Shown here: piece by piece, positions 1 to 7,847 of the stretch
Layout of the letters: each line of letters begins with the position of its first letter
How positions within the stretch are numbered: the first letter of the stretch is position 1
Assembly (NCBI GenBank): GCA_937892105.1
Contig: CALAUZ010000090.1
Coordinates: 1 to 12,617, forward strand
From: an uncultured Fretibacterium sp.
GTDB taxonomy: Bacteria; Synergistota; Synergistia; Synergistales; Aminobacteriaceae
Reading direction: 5' to 3'
Length of the DNA: 12,617 nucleotides
The notes under the pieces: model-generated
Databases searched by the model: none
The model's input: the letters and a program-made list of their open reading frames with translations, nothing else
What the model was told of the DNA's origin: nothing
Made by a program: the position numbers and the translations under genes

Positions 1-1
1 C

Positions 2-199
2 ATATTCATCATAGAGATGTTAAGCTCGGCGATACAGATTTTCACGATAAGGAAGCTGAACAGGAAAATATTTCTCATGGCTCCGCTTCATCATCATTTC
101 CAGAAATTAGGATTTGACGAGACCGCTGTAACAATACGTTTCTGGCTTATACATGCTGTAGGGGCTGTAATGCTTGGGGTGTTGCTCACGAGTATATAG
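2..199 (+). CDS. mraY: Phospho-N-acetylmuramoyl-pentapeptide-transferase MraY, C-terminal fragment
   Basis: This is the last 65 codons of a gene that begins before the window. MraY is an integral membrane enzyme that joins phospho-MurNAc-pentapeptide from UDP to undecaprenyl phosphate, making lipid I for peptidoglycan. What is visible is the family's C-terminal signature: the peptide MAPLHHHFQKLGFDE with its three-histidine cluster, then a conserved RFW and a final hydrophobic helix ending just before the TAG stop. The frame is open from base 2 with no break. Usually mraY is followed by murD or ftsW; here the next gene is tmcAL after a hairpin, so mraY appears to end its own transcription unit. 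Family assignment is secure despite the small piece. Confidence 0.9.
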   Translation: MFIIEMLSSAIQIFTIRKLNRKIFLMAPLHHHFQKLGFDETAVTIRFWLIHAVGAVMLGVLLTSI

Positions 200-211
200 A
201 TTTTCACACGG

Positions 212-240
212 GGCAGTGAGTTTTATACTGACTTGCTGCC
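212..240 (+). terminator. Hairpin between mraY and tmcAL, possible weak terminator
   Basis: Bases 212-222 can pair with 230-240 as an uninterrupted 11-bp RNA stem, including three G-U pairs, around a 7-base loop. The outer five pairs (GGCAG/CTGCC) are Watson-Crick. It is followed by TATATATCTTAT rather than a clean T-tract, so termination may be partial. It is the only structure visible between mraY and tmcAL. Confidence 0.4.
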
Positions 241-267
241 TATATATCTTATAGACTGAAATATAGT

Positions 268-1416
268 ATGTTCACAGGAATAATCGCAGAACTCAATCCC
301 CTTCACAAAGGCCATCAATCATTATTACATTACGCCGGAAGCCTCCCAAATTCTGAGGGGGTAATAGTGATACTGTCCTCGAATTTCACACAGAGAGGCA
401 GCCCATCAATAACCGACAAATTCCTGCGGTCATCTGCGGCAATAAAAGCAGGTGCAGACATAGTGATTGAGTTGCCATTCCTTTACGCTTGCTCGGCAGG
501 TCAGGATTTCGCGCGAGGGGCTGTGAACATTCTGGGACGGCTCGGTTTTGTCTCGCGAATTGCCTTCGGAATGGAGACACCCGAATACGATATAAACCCT
601 GCTATCAAAGTGATATCAGATGAGCCGGAACAATACAGGAACGCTCTACGCAATGAGCTTATGCAGGGAGCGTCATACCCAAAGGCTTTATCGCTTGCAC
701 TTGAACACGCAATACCCGGCAGTTACAATTTCATCACTAAACCCAACAACATGCTTGCCTTATCTTACATGTTGGAGATACGCAGGCAGGGTTACGATAT
801 TGAGGCTTTACCCGTGAAACGAACAGGAGATTTCAGGAGCAGCGTAATACGTGAGGACATCATTGCAAACTCTCACATGATGCCGAAATATTCGCAGGAT
901 ATTATTGCGATGGCAAAACGTAAGGGAAGGTTGTGCAATGAAGAAAGACTGTGGCCGTTATTGCAGTGCGTTTTCATTCGGTCTGAACCAGAGGAGCTGC
1001 GGGAAATTTACGGGATTGATGAGGGTATCGAGGGTTTGTTCCTGAAACATTGGAGAGCCTCAAGGGGACTTGATGATTTCATTGGCAGGTGCGTTTGTTC
1101 AAGGTACACCAGAGCGCATATACGCCGCAGACTGGTATATATACTTCTTGGGTTGAAGCGTAGGAATGTCAGGGAGGCAATGAATGACGGGGTGCCTTAT
1201 GCGAGGGTTCTTGCATTCAACTCAAAGGGAAGGCAGATACTCAGGAAATACGCTGACGGCTCAGGCATACCCATAATAACCAGGCTGAAAGACGCTAATG
1301 ACAAGGCGGGAAAATATTTTGCACAGACGGAATATAAGGTCTCACAGCTCTATGAACTGCTAATGGATAATCCCGACATGAAACGTGAAACGCATAAAGT
1401 GTTACAATTCCCATAA
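268..1416 (+). CDS. tmcAL: tRNA(Met) cytidine acetate ligase TmcAL
   Basis: TmcAL activates acetate with ATP and transfers it to the wobble cytidine (C34) of elongator tRNA-Met, forming N4-acetylcytidine, a role established for the Bacillus subtilis enzyme. The 382-residue protein has the family's usual length and order. The N-terminal nucleotidyltransferase fold carries the HxGH motif (H13-K-G-H16) in GIIAELNPLHKGH, followed by NFTQRGSPS near residues 39-47, the IELPF block at 68-72, KPNN at 158-161 and FRSSVIRED at 189-197. The C-terminal half is the alpha-helical tRNA-binding part. The ATG at 268 has no clear Shine-Dalgarno but is the only start that includes the conserved N-terminal strand. 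It is the first gene of a same-strand run; the 23 bases to the next gene contain that gene's ribosome-binding site. Confidence 0.9.
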   Translation: MFTGIIAELNPLHKGHQSLLHYAGSLPNSEGVIVILSSNFTQRGSPSITDKFLRSSAAIKAGADIVIELPFLYACSAGQDFARGAVNILGRLGFVSRIAFGMETPEYDINPAIKVISDEPEQYRNALRNELMQGASYPKALSLALEHAIPGSYNFITKPNNMLALSYMLEIRRQGYDIEALPVKRTGDFRSSVIREDIIANSHMMPKYSQDIIAMAKRKGRLCNEERLWPLLQCVFIRSEPEELREIYGIDEGIEGLFLKHWRASRGLDDFIGRCVCSRYTRAHIRRRLVYILLGLKRRNVREAMNDGVPYARVLAFNSKGRQILRKYADGSGIPIITRLKDANDKAGKYFAQTEYKVSQLYELLMDNPDMKRETHKVLQFP

Positions 1417-1439
1417 ATATTTTCACAGGAGAAGATTAA

Positions 1440-3299
1440 ATGACGCGCAAAATTTTCACGGCAATATTCCTTGTGGTTGTACTAGCATTTGCCTGCTTCG
1501 GGCTTCTTCCCAGAGCAAGGGTTGAAATGGCAAACAACAATGTAGCAATAATAGCTGATTACAGGGAGATTACGGCACTTGCGAAAAACTCAGGACTTGA
1601 TGTTGACGAGGCTATATCTATACTCGTCAGTAACGGATTAACCGGCCTCATGGTTAGTGAGCTTACAGGGGACAGCGTAACACATGGTATCGGTCAGGCA
1701 GAAATGAAGGCTTCCGATAACCCCGAACGCACCGCAGAAGGTACAATCATTACCGTAAAACCTTACAGCCCATATAAGGACGTTCTGAATGAGTGGCTGA
1801 GATTGCGTTTTGCAGTTCCAGAAGACAGAACAGGCCCGATACTCCTCACTATGCCCGCAAACATGGTCAAGAACTCCGGAATTATCCCCGACATTGATGG
1901 ACTTGAAGCCGCAAAGAAAGCAGGTTTGAAGATATATTACCGCCCCGCGCCTTCACCAGGACATTTATCTGACAGAGCCGCCTTAATGTTAAGGAAAGTT
2001 CACGAGAGATACACTGTTGATGTATTCACGCCATCAGGAGAATATGTCTCAGGTTATCCCGATGTATCAGCACTGGCCAGCACATCGCGGGAACTTCATA
2101 TCCCGGTAGCAAAAGTAGAGTTCTCAAAGCAGGTTGGCGAACCCCAGCTTAATGCGGCAGTATCACCACTTATACTTTCATTGCACAGCGTAACGAATGA
2201 GGAAATGACTTCAAGGAGAATTTCACGGCTTGCACTGAGAGACAGAATGATACGTGCGGCGGTTGAACGTTCTGTGAGGCTTTTGCTTTACCGTACTGCT
2301 CCAATGAATACGGCAGACTTCAAGTTCAATGATTACGTTGGTGAAGTCAGGCTTCTTAGCGGGGAGCTTAAATCACACGGCTTCAATCTCGCATGGCCTG
2401 AAACTGTTTACGCTCAGGAAAACCTTAACCCCAACATTTTCGCGGCACTGGCTATATCGGCAGTATTCGTGTTCACATTGTATTCATATCTGGTGCGCAT
2501 GGGCATGAAGTCTTCACGCAAAACAGGAATATTCTTCGCCGTATCGGGAATGGTTCTCGCTGTACTAATGCTGAAAGCCGCAGTTGCAGCTAGGATTGCA
2601 GGGGCATTCACCGCACCATTGATAGCTGTCGAGGCATCACTGATGGCGATGGACGAGGCTCGTAACAGAAGAATAATTCCCGCGTTCGTATTTGTTATTG
2701 TGGGCGGACTGGCTCTTGCGTCATTCTTCAGCGTTACGGCATTTATTCTGAGGCTGAGGACATTCTCAGGCGTAAAACTAACCCTTATTCTTCCTCCAGT
2801 CTTAGTTCTTCTCCATGACCTAAAGAACAGGATACACCCAGAATCAATGATAGAGTTTCTCTCACGTCCTCCGTTATGGGGAGAAATAATGCTTTACGGT
2901 GCATTACTTGGAGCGATAGGCTTTGCTGTTATGAGGAGCGATAATGTTGCGAACATCTCAGGGCTTGAGACATCAATGCGTGAAACACTTGAACATCTCC
3001 TTGTTGCAAGACCGAGAACCCGTGAAGTTCTTGTAGGTTATCCGTCATTACTGCTGTGGGGCTTCCTCGTAAGGAACAAATATTTTGCGAGATACAGGGA
3101 GATATTCAGGGTTGGGACTGCGCTAGGCTTCTCATCGGTAATCAACAGCTTCTGCCACTTCCATACCCCTCTGGCATTAATCCTTCTCCGGGAGTTCAAT
3201 GGCTTATGGACAGGATTAATTGCCGGGCTTGCGGTAGTATGCGTGATTAAGTTCCTCGTTATCCCTTTGTTCAGGCTCATACGTCCCGTAATCTCATGA
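1440..3299 (+). CDS. DUF5693 family multi-pass membrane protein
   Basis: I recognise this as a DUF5693 protein; its biochemical role is unknown. It is 619 residues long. An N-terminal hydrophobic helix (about 5-22) is followed by a large domain (about 25-325), probably outside the cytoplasmic membrane, whose start (RARVEMANNNVAIIADY) is typical of the family. About eight membrane segments follow, near 332-351, 363-383, 389-403, 412-436, 446-459, 481-498, 560-583 and 588-609. A conserved-looking patch RPRTREVLVGYPSLL (524-538) and the CHFHTP motif (572-577) lie near the end. A Shine-Dalgarno AGGAG precedes the ATG. The stop overlaps the csaB start (ATGA at 3296-3299), which suggests translational coupling. 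From this context I infer a role in making, exporting or modifying the pyruvylated wall polymer, perhaps as an acyl- or polymer-handling membrane component. Confidence 0.75.
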   Translation: MTRKIFTAIFLVVVLAFACFGLLPRARVEMANNNVAIIADYREITALAKNSGLDVDEAISILVSNGLTGLMVSELTGDSVTHGIGQAEMKASDNPERTAEGTIITVKPYSPYKDVLNEWLRLRFAVPEDRTGPILLTMPANMVKNSGIIPDIDGLEAAKKAGLKIYYRPAPSPGHLSDRAALMLRKVHERYTVDVFTPSGEYVSGYPDVSALASTSRELHIPVAKVEFSKQVGEPQLNAAVSPLILSLHSVTNEEMTSRRISRLALRDRMIRAAVERSVRLLLYRTAPMNTADFKFNDYVGEVRLLSGELKSHGFNLAWPETVYAQENLNPNIFAALAISAVFVFTLYSYLVRMGMKSSRKTGIFFAVSGMVLAVLMLKAAVAARIAGAFTAPLIAVEASLMAMDEARNRRIIPAFVFVIVGGLALASFFSVTAFILRLRTFSGVKLTLILPPVLVLLHDLKNRIHPESMIEFLSRPPLWGEIMLYGALLGAIGFAVMRSDNVANISGLETSMRETLEHLLVARPRTREVLVGYPSLLLWGFLVRNKYFARYREIFRVGTALGFSSVINSFCHFHTPLALILLREFNGLWTGLIAGLAVVCVIKFLVIPLFRLIRPVIS

Positions 3300-4243
3300 A
3301 ACGTTACCGGGCGGCATTGCTGGGGTATTACGGTTTCGGCAATCTGGGTGATGAACTGTTGCTGAAAGCCTGCCTTGAGATACTGTACAGGTGCGGCGTG
3401 AACCGTGAAAGTATTGTGGTACTCTCGAACAGTCCTATGGAGACATCACGGAGCTTCAATGTTGACGCTGTGAACAGATGGAGACTGAGAGAGGTATTTC
3501 GTGCGTTCAAGGAGAGTGAGAGGCTTATACTTGCCGGCGGTGGAATATTCCAGGACAGAACCAGCGTAAAATCCTGCGTATGGTATTGGGGAATTGTGAG
3601 GCTTGCGAGTATGCTTGGAGTGAAAGTGTTTGCGTTGGGGCAATCTGTAGGGCCTCTTACTTCGGGGATATCGCGAATGTTTGCCAGCGATGCGCTAAAA
3701 CTGTGCGGGAAAGTCCACGTTCGTGATGACAATTCATTGCGTTTAGCCCAAAATCTTGGTTGCAGGGACGTAATTATCGGTTCGGATTTAGTCATGACCC
3801 TAAAGCCAGACATTGCTCATACAGAACGCAGATACATGCTTGTGAACCTTCGGCCATGTCCTGAACTTGAACACTATACGCGAATATTGCTGCCTCATGT
3901 TGACGCTGATACTGTTGGTGCGGCATTGTCCCCTGAAGACGAGGAGGCGTTGAGACCTTTGGGGCTGCGCAGGATTGTGGGCGTAAAGACGTTCCGCGAT
4001 GCAGAGGAGCTGTGGATTGGGGCAAGTTGTGCTGTTGGTATGCGTCTTCACTTTGGGATATTGTCGCGTATCTTCAGGACTAGGCTTGCGATGATGCCTT
4101 ATGATGTGAAAGTGAATGAATTTGCCAGACAGTCTGGGATACCATGTATCGCCGGCGAATGGGTAGAACCTGCAATGCCGTATGATGTGCCTGAAAGCGT
4201 TAATGACGTTGAAAGAGTATGCCGTGAAATACTGGCACTGTGA
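3296..4243 (+). CDS. csaB: Polysaccharide pyruvyl transferase CsaB
   Basis: CsaB adds ketal-linked pyruvate to a secondary cell-wall polysaccharide; in Bacillus and Paenibacillus relatives this modification is what SLH-domain surface proteins bind. The 315-residue protein shows family landmarks: GYYGFGNLGDE at 10-20, the glycine-rich AGGGIFQD at 80-87, GQSVGP at 115-120, RDDNS at 143-147, GMRLH at 248-252 and YDVKV at 269-273. It is cytoplasmic, with no signal peptide or membrane helix. At 315 residues it is somewhat shorter than many CsaB proteins. The start overlaps the DUF5693 stop and has no separate ribosome-binding site, so it is probably translated by coupling. It ends in tandem in-frame stops, TGA then TAA. 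No SLH-domain protein is in this window, so the link to a surface layer rests on the family. Confidence 0.88.
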   Translation: MKRYRAALLGYYGFGNLGDELLLKACLEILYRCGVNRESIVVLSNSPMETSRSFNVDAVNRWRLREVFRAFKESERLILAGGGIFQDRTSVKSCVWYWGIVRLASMLGVKVFALGQSVGPLTSGISRMFASDALKLCGKVHVRDDNSLRLAQNLGCRDVIIGSDLVMTLKPDIAHTERRYMLVNLRPCPELEHYTRILLPHVDADTVGAALSPEDEEALRPLGLRRIVGVKTFRDAEELWIGASCAVGMRLHFGILSRIFRTRLAMMPYDVKVNEFARQSGIPCIAGEWVEPAMPYDVPESVNDVERVCREILAL

Positions 4244-4255
4244 TAAAATTTCCCC

Positions 4256-5329
4256 ATGAACAAGCGCAGGATTGATGAAATTGGAATACGTTACGTTGAG
4301 AGCCTTAAACTCTACGAGGAATATGCCGCAAGAATACGCAACCTGATACAAGACCTCGTTGAAGTTGAGGGTATAGAGTTCTATGCTATTGAGGGCTGGG
4401 CAGAACCTCCCGCTGAACTCCTGAACATTCTTTCGACACTTGAGGAGAATGATCTCGCAGGTGTTGACCTCGTTACTGTGAGGGTATTATTGCGTTTTCC
4501 CGCTGATGTCCTGAAGGTTGAGGCACTGATTAAGTCTGAGTTCGACATAGACACAACACGTTCACTCCCTTCAAATTCCCGCGTCCTCAAAGATCCCGGA
4601 AGGTTCGGCTATCCCGCAGTAGTGTACATATTGTCGCTGTCTCAATCACGCTCCACGCTCCGAGAATGGGAGAAGTATAAAGACCTCACATTCAGGCTTG
4701 AACTTCGCACGTTATTGCAGGAAGCATGGGCTACAATTCTGCCTAAAGTGAACATGACAGCAGGCACTTCATCAGAGGAAGAGTTCACACGCGAACTGTT
4801 CCTTCTCGGTGCAATGCTCGAAAAGGCCGACAAAGGTTTCCTCACATTAAGGGACGAAATTCAGGAGGAAGCGTTGCTAGTCCCGCCGTCAAACGTTAAG
4901 CCACCCGAACCAGTTAATGCTGAGACACTCTTTACTGATGAGGAACTCTATAACCTTTTCCGTGATGACAGCTCAATACTCGGCAAATGGAACGCTAAGG
5001 CAGTCGAGGCTGGTTTCCCTGAGTTCACGCCCGATGCTGATTACCTGCGTGAAAGTTTCGCACAGCTCTGCAACATCTTCCGTGTGTCGGGAATAGATAC
5101 GTTGTCGGAGGTCAGAAAATTCCTCGATGATATGGAAAATGATGATAAGGGATTGCGGCAGCTAAGAACTATTCACGGGACGTTCAGGGATAATGATAAA
5201 TGGAGGGTAGACCCGTTCTCGGCGTTGTTCCTTCTTGCGCTGAATTTCAGGTGGGATATTCTGAAGGATAAAGACCTTGTGAAGCTTGGCATAAAGAAAG
5301 GCTCAGACCGTATCAGCGGCACAGACTAA
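4256..5329 (+). CDS. RelA/SpoT-fold protein with apparently degenerate alarmone synthetase site
   Basis: The 357-residue protein resembles small RelA/SpoT synthetases, which make (p)ppGpp from ATP and GDP or GTP. Matching landmarks are DLVTVRVLLRF (71-81, the D-x-x-x-R-V block), GRFGYPAVVY (115-124, the GYxSxH block), LELRTLLQEAWATI (148-161, usually EIQVRTxLQHAWA) and RELFLLGAMLEKADKGF (179-195, the helix after the domain). D71 and Y119 are kept. The basic ATP-site motif RVK appears as WAE (48-50), the catalytic Glu of EIQVRT falls at R147, and the Gln falls at E149. I infer it binds nucleotide poorly or lacks synthesis activity. Residues about 210-357 are an unrecognised acidic C-terminal region. 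The start lies 12 bases after csaB without a Shine-Dalgarno, and plsY follows 20 bases after the stop, so it sits inside an envelope and lipid operon. Alternatively it is a divergent active synthetase with shifted residues. Confidence 0.7.
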   Translation: MNKRRIDEIGIRYVESLKLYEEYAARIRNLIQDLVEVEGIEFYAIEGWAEPPAELLNILSTLEENDLAGVDLVTVRVLLRFPADVLKVEALIKSEFDIDTTRSLPSNSRVLKDPGRFGYPAVVYILSLSQSRSTLREWEKYKDLTFRLELRTLLQEAWATILPKVNMTAGTSSEEEFTRELFLLGAMLEKADKGFLTLRDEIQEEALLVPPSNVKPPEPVNAETLFTDEELYNLFRDDSSILGKWNAKAVEAGFPEFTPDADYLRESFAQLCNIFRVSGIDTLSEVRKFLDDMENDDKGLRQLRTIHGTFRDNDKWRVDPFSALFLLALNFRWDILKDKDLVKLGIKKGSDRISGTD

Positions 5330-5349
5330 AATACAGGAGGCAGAAATCA

Positions 5350-5979
5350 ATGCGAAGTATTATTTTATGGGCGGCATTATCATACCTTATAGGTTCATTC
5401 CCGACAGGCTATGTCATTGTCAAACTCTTTCACAAGGGTGAAGACGGCAAGCGTGATGGCCTCGATGTAAGGACTGTAGGTTCTGGGGCAATCGGTGCTA
5501 CGAACGTAAGACGCGCAATGGGGCTGGGCTGGTCATGGACTGTAGGCTTCATCGACATAGTGAAGGGTGCGTTTGCGTTATTGCTTGCGGCGAAGATAGC
5601 TCCCCAAGAGGCGCAGGAAACCATCATGGCGTTATCTGCTCTGGCAGTCGTAATAGGGCATAATTACCCTGTATGGCTGAAGTTCAGGGGAGGAAAGGGA
5701 GTTGCGACAACCTACGGGACGTTGTTCTTCATCTGGCCTTACGAGTCATTTGCGGTTGTGCTTTTATGTGCGGCCTTGTGGTACATCATCATGGAGTTCA
5801 CGAGGTATGTATCGTTAGCGTCAATGGTATCCCTGATTGCAATGCCGGCGGGTTTCGCAATGCTGGGTGCGCCGACAATATATATTGTAGTGTCAGGCAT
5901 ACTCGCGGCACTGTCAGTGTTCCGGCACAGAAGCAACATTGTCAGGCTCATTAACGGCAACGAAAACAGGTTGAAGTAG
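5350..5979 (+). CDS. plsY: Glycerol-3-phosphate acyltransferase PlsY
   Basis: PlsY transfers an acyl group from acyl-phosphate to glycerol-3-phosphate, the first step of bacterial phospholipid synthesis, at the inner membrane. The 209-residue, mostly hydrophobic protein has about five to six membrane helices and the three family motifs: GSGAIGATNVRR at 44-55, HNYPVWLKFRGGKGVAT at 104-120 and FRHRSNIVRL at 191-200. The first motif is usually GSGNxGATN; here Ala replaces Asn. A short polar insert GEDGKRDG (30-37) precedes it. A strong AGGAGG at 5335-5340 precedes the ATG with proper spacing. It is the last gene of the run that starts with tmcAL and is followed by a strong hairpin. Confidence 0.92.
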   Translation: MRSIILWAALSYLIGSFPTGYVIVKLFHKGEDGKRDGLDVRTVGSGAIGATNVRRAMGLGWSWTVGFIDIVKGAFALLLAAKIAPQEAQETIMALSALAVVIGHNYPVWLKFRGGKGVATTYGTLFFIWPYESFAVVLLCAALWYIIMEFTRYVSLASMVSLIAMPAGFAMLGAPTIYIVVSGILAALSVFRHRSNIVRLINGNENRLK

Positions 5980-5994
5980 AATTATTGCTGCACG

Positions 5995-6032
5995 TTGTTC
6001 ACACCTCCCCTTACGCGGGGGAGGCAGAACAA
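5995..6032. terminator. Bidirectional-type hairpin between plsY and the class V aminotransferase
   Basis: A two-part stem is visible: TTGTTC (5995-6000) with GAACAA (6027-6032), a small internal loop, then CCTCCCC (6004-6010) with GGGGAGG (6018-6024) and a 7-base loop. It sits in the 76-base gap between two convergent genes, where a shared terminator is expected. No long T-tract follows on either strand. Its core CACCTCCCCTT recurs at 10507-10517. Confidence 0.65.
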
Positions 6033-6055
6033 TCCGCTTCCACCCCGCATAACTA

Positions 6056-7207
6056 TCATATAACTTCCCTCAAAGCCTTAAAGAATGCGTCAATCTCCCC
6101 TCTGTCCGTAAAATATCCCGGCGAAACCCTCAATGCTCCCTGCGGAAACGTCCCAAGCGTCTTATGTGCTGACGGTGCGCAATGAAGTCCCGGTCTTGTC
6201 TCGAAACCCCTGCATGATAACTCGTCCGCCAAAATCCCGTTGTCCATTCCCTCAACGTTGAACGCAAAAACAGAAAGCCTCCCTGTCATGTTATGTCTTC
6301 CAGCGAGTTTTACACCGTTAATCCTCGTCAGCCCGTCAAGAAAATATCCTCCAATTTCTGCCTCACGTTCCGCAATATTCTTCAGGCCGGTATCATTCAG
6401 CCAGTCCATCGCGGCATTAAGTCCGGCAATTCCTGGAAGATTTGGGGTTCCAGCCTCGAACTTGTCAGGCATATCCTCCGGCTGCGTCTCAAGATGTGAA
6501 TAGCTGCCTGTTCCTCCCGTTATGAGGGGGTCAACCTTTGCGGCAAAATCAGGATTCCATACTATCCCGCCAGTACCCTGCGGCCCCATCAGCCCTTTAT
6601 GTCCCGTGAAACACAATGCGGCAATCCCAAGCTCCGAAGCGTCAATGGGAATTACTCCGGCCGTCTGCGCAGTATCAAGCACCAGCGGCAGGCCATGTTT
6701 CCGGCATATTCCGGCGGTGTCGTCAAGAGGCTGTACCGTTCCTGCAACATTGCTGGCATGGCTCATCACCATAAGTTCATATTCCGCCGACGACAGCTCA
6801 TTCTCCAAATCGTCAGGGCGTATTGCACCCTCGTTATCTGCCCGCAAAACTTTCACTTTCACACCTCTGGCTTCAAGTGCCCTTAATGGACGCATTACGG
6901 CGTTATGTTCCATTGATGACGTGATTACGCTCATTCCTGGCCGCAAAAAACCTCGCAGTACAACATTAAGTGCCTCCGTAATGTTCGCAGTGAACGTAAC
7001 AAGAAGCGGGTTTGCATTGTCCCAGCCGCCGAAAAATTCCGCCAGTTTCATTCGGCAGTCGAGAATAATATTCACCGTGTTCATGTCGCGCTGAGAGTTG
7101 CTTCCGCGTGAAGAATTAGCACCTCCCTGAAGCATGAAATCACACACAGCATTCACCACGCATTCAGGTTTCGGCCATGTCGTTGCGGCATTATTCAGAT
7201 AGCCCAT
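6056..7207 (-). CDS. Class V aminotransferase, cysteine desulfurase / selenocysteine lyase-like
   Basis: This PLP enzyme is of the kind that removes sulfur (or selenium) from cysteine (or selenocysteine) and holds it on an active-site cysteine. I chose the ATG at 7207, giving 383 residues, because a GGAGGG lies 8 bases upstream and the conserved YLNNAATTWPKPE begins at once; a longer frame reaches 7240. Visible residues are H101 (SSMEHNAV), D178 (LVLDTAQTAG), the PLP lysine K204 in TGHKGLMGPQGTGG, and the catalytic C343 in RPGLHCAP, then the RVSPGYF block at 360-366. The sequence resembles the TIGR01977-type subfamily, which is known to occur near selenium genes such as yedE and yedF. It starts one base after the response regulator stop and is the last gene of that minus-strand operon. 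With selC and yedE nearby, a selenium-donor role is a reasonable inference, but sulfur transfer cannot be excluded. Confidence 0.85.
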   Translation of the reverse strand: MGYLNNAATTWPKPECVVNAVCDFMLQGGANSSRGSNSQRDMNTVNIILDCRMKLAEFFGGWDNANPLLVTFTANITEALNVVLRGFLRPGMSVITSSMEHNAVMRPLRALEARGVKVKVLRADNEGAIRPDDLENELSSAEYELMVMSHASNVAGTVQPLDDTAGICRKHGLPLVLDTAQTAGVIPIDASELGIAALCFTGHKGLMGPQGTGGIVWNPDFAAKVDPLITGGTGSYSHLETQPEDMPDKFEAGTPNLPGIAGLNAAMDWLNDTGLKNIAEREAEIGGYFLDGLTRINGVKLAGRHNMTGRLSVFAFNVEGMDNGILADELSCRGFETRPGLHCAPSAHKTLGTFPQGALRVSPGYFTDRGEIDAFFKALREVI

Positions 7208-7208
7208 T

Positions 7209-7847
7209 CTAGTAGCCCTCCCGTATCGCATAACGCACAAGTCCGGCCATGCTCGTACAGCCTGTCTTCTCCATTATGTGTCTGCGGTGAACATCAACTG
7301 TGTTCTTGCTGATTGAGAGGTCGTAGGCTATCTCTTTCGCGTTCTTCCCGTCTGCAAGGAGCTTCAACACTTCCCGTTCACGTTCGGACAATAAACGCGC
7401 CGAATTTCTCTCGTCAGCCTTGAGAAGCCTCAAATAATCCTCAACCATTACCGCAAGTGATGAGCGCGCAATGTAGTAATTCCCCATCATAACGGTCTTT
7501 ATGGCCTCGTATAGCTCCTCAGATGTGCATTCCTTGAGAATATATCCCTGCGCACCAGCTCTAAGGCTTTCCACTATTAACTCTCTGCTGTTGTACATTG
7601 AGAGCATTATTACTTTTATGCCAGGCATGTTGGGCAATATCTGCCGTAACGCCTTTATCCCGTTGAGTTCCGGCATTGCTATGTCCATGAGGATTATATC
7701 GGGCTTTATCTTCCCAGCCAGTTCGATTGCCTGGAGACCATCTTTCGCCTGCCCTGCAAGTTCAAGCTCCGGCCTCTTTTTCATTAGTTCAGCAAGTCCT
7801 TCAATGAACAATTTGTGATCATCTGCTAAAAGTATTCTCGTTGTCAT
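7209..7847 (-). CDS. NarL/FixJ-family response regulator
   Basis: A two-domain transcription factor of 212 residues. The receiver domain (about 1-120) has the acidic pair D9-D10, phosphoacceptor D55 in ILMDIAMP, S83 and K105 in GYILKE, all expected positions. The LuxR-type helix-turn-helix (about 152-205) is intact: LSEREREVLKLLADGKNAKEIA, split here at 153-174, with NTVDVHRRHI at 182-191. Phosphorylation by the adjacent kinase should switch its DNA binding. The ATG at 7847 lies inside the kinase gene (29-base overlap) with a GGAGA just upstream, so the two are co-translated. Its target genes cannot be read from the sequence; the downstream aminotransferase is an obvious candidate. Confidence 0.93.
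   Translation of the reverse strand: MTTRILLADDHKLFIEGLAELMKKRPELELAGQAKDGLQAIELAGKIKPDIILMDIAMPELNGIKALRQILPNMPGIKVIMLSMYNSRELIVESLRAGAQGYILKECTSEELYEAIKTVMMGNYYIARSSLAVMVEDYLRLLKADERNSARLLSEREREVLKLLADGKNAKEIAYDLSISKNTVDVHRRHIMEKTGCTSMAGLVRYAIREGY

Noticed and set aside
3328..4351. Long minus-strand frames over csaB and the following gene
   Set aside because: They lie opposite csaB, which has clear motifs, and read as low-complexity translation with no ribosome-binding site.
6522..7094. A 190-codon open frame on the + strand
   Set aside because: It is antisense to the class V aminotransferase, whose catalytic motifs are intact; the frame has no recognisable domain.
7208..7240. Longer aminotransferase starting at 7240
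   Set aside because: The added residues are not family-like and the ATG at 7207 has GGAGGG at 8 bases.
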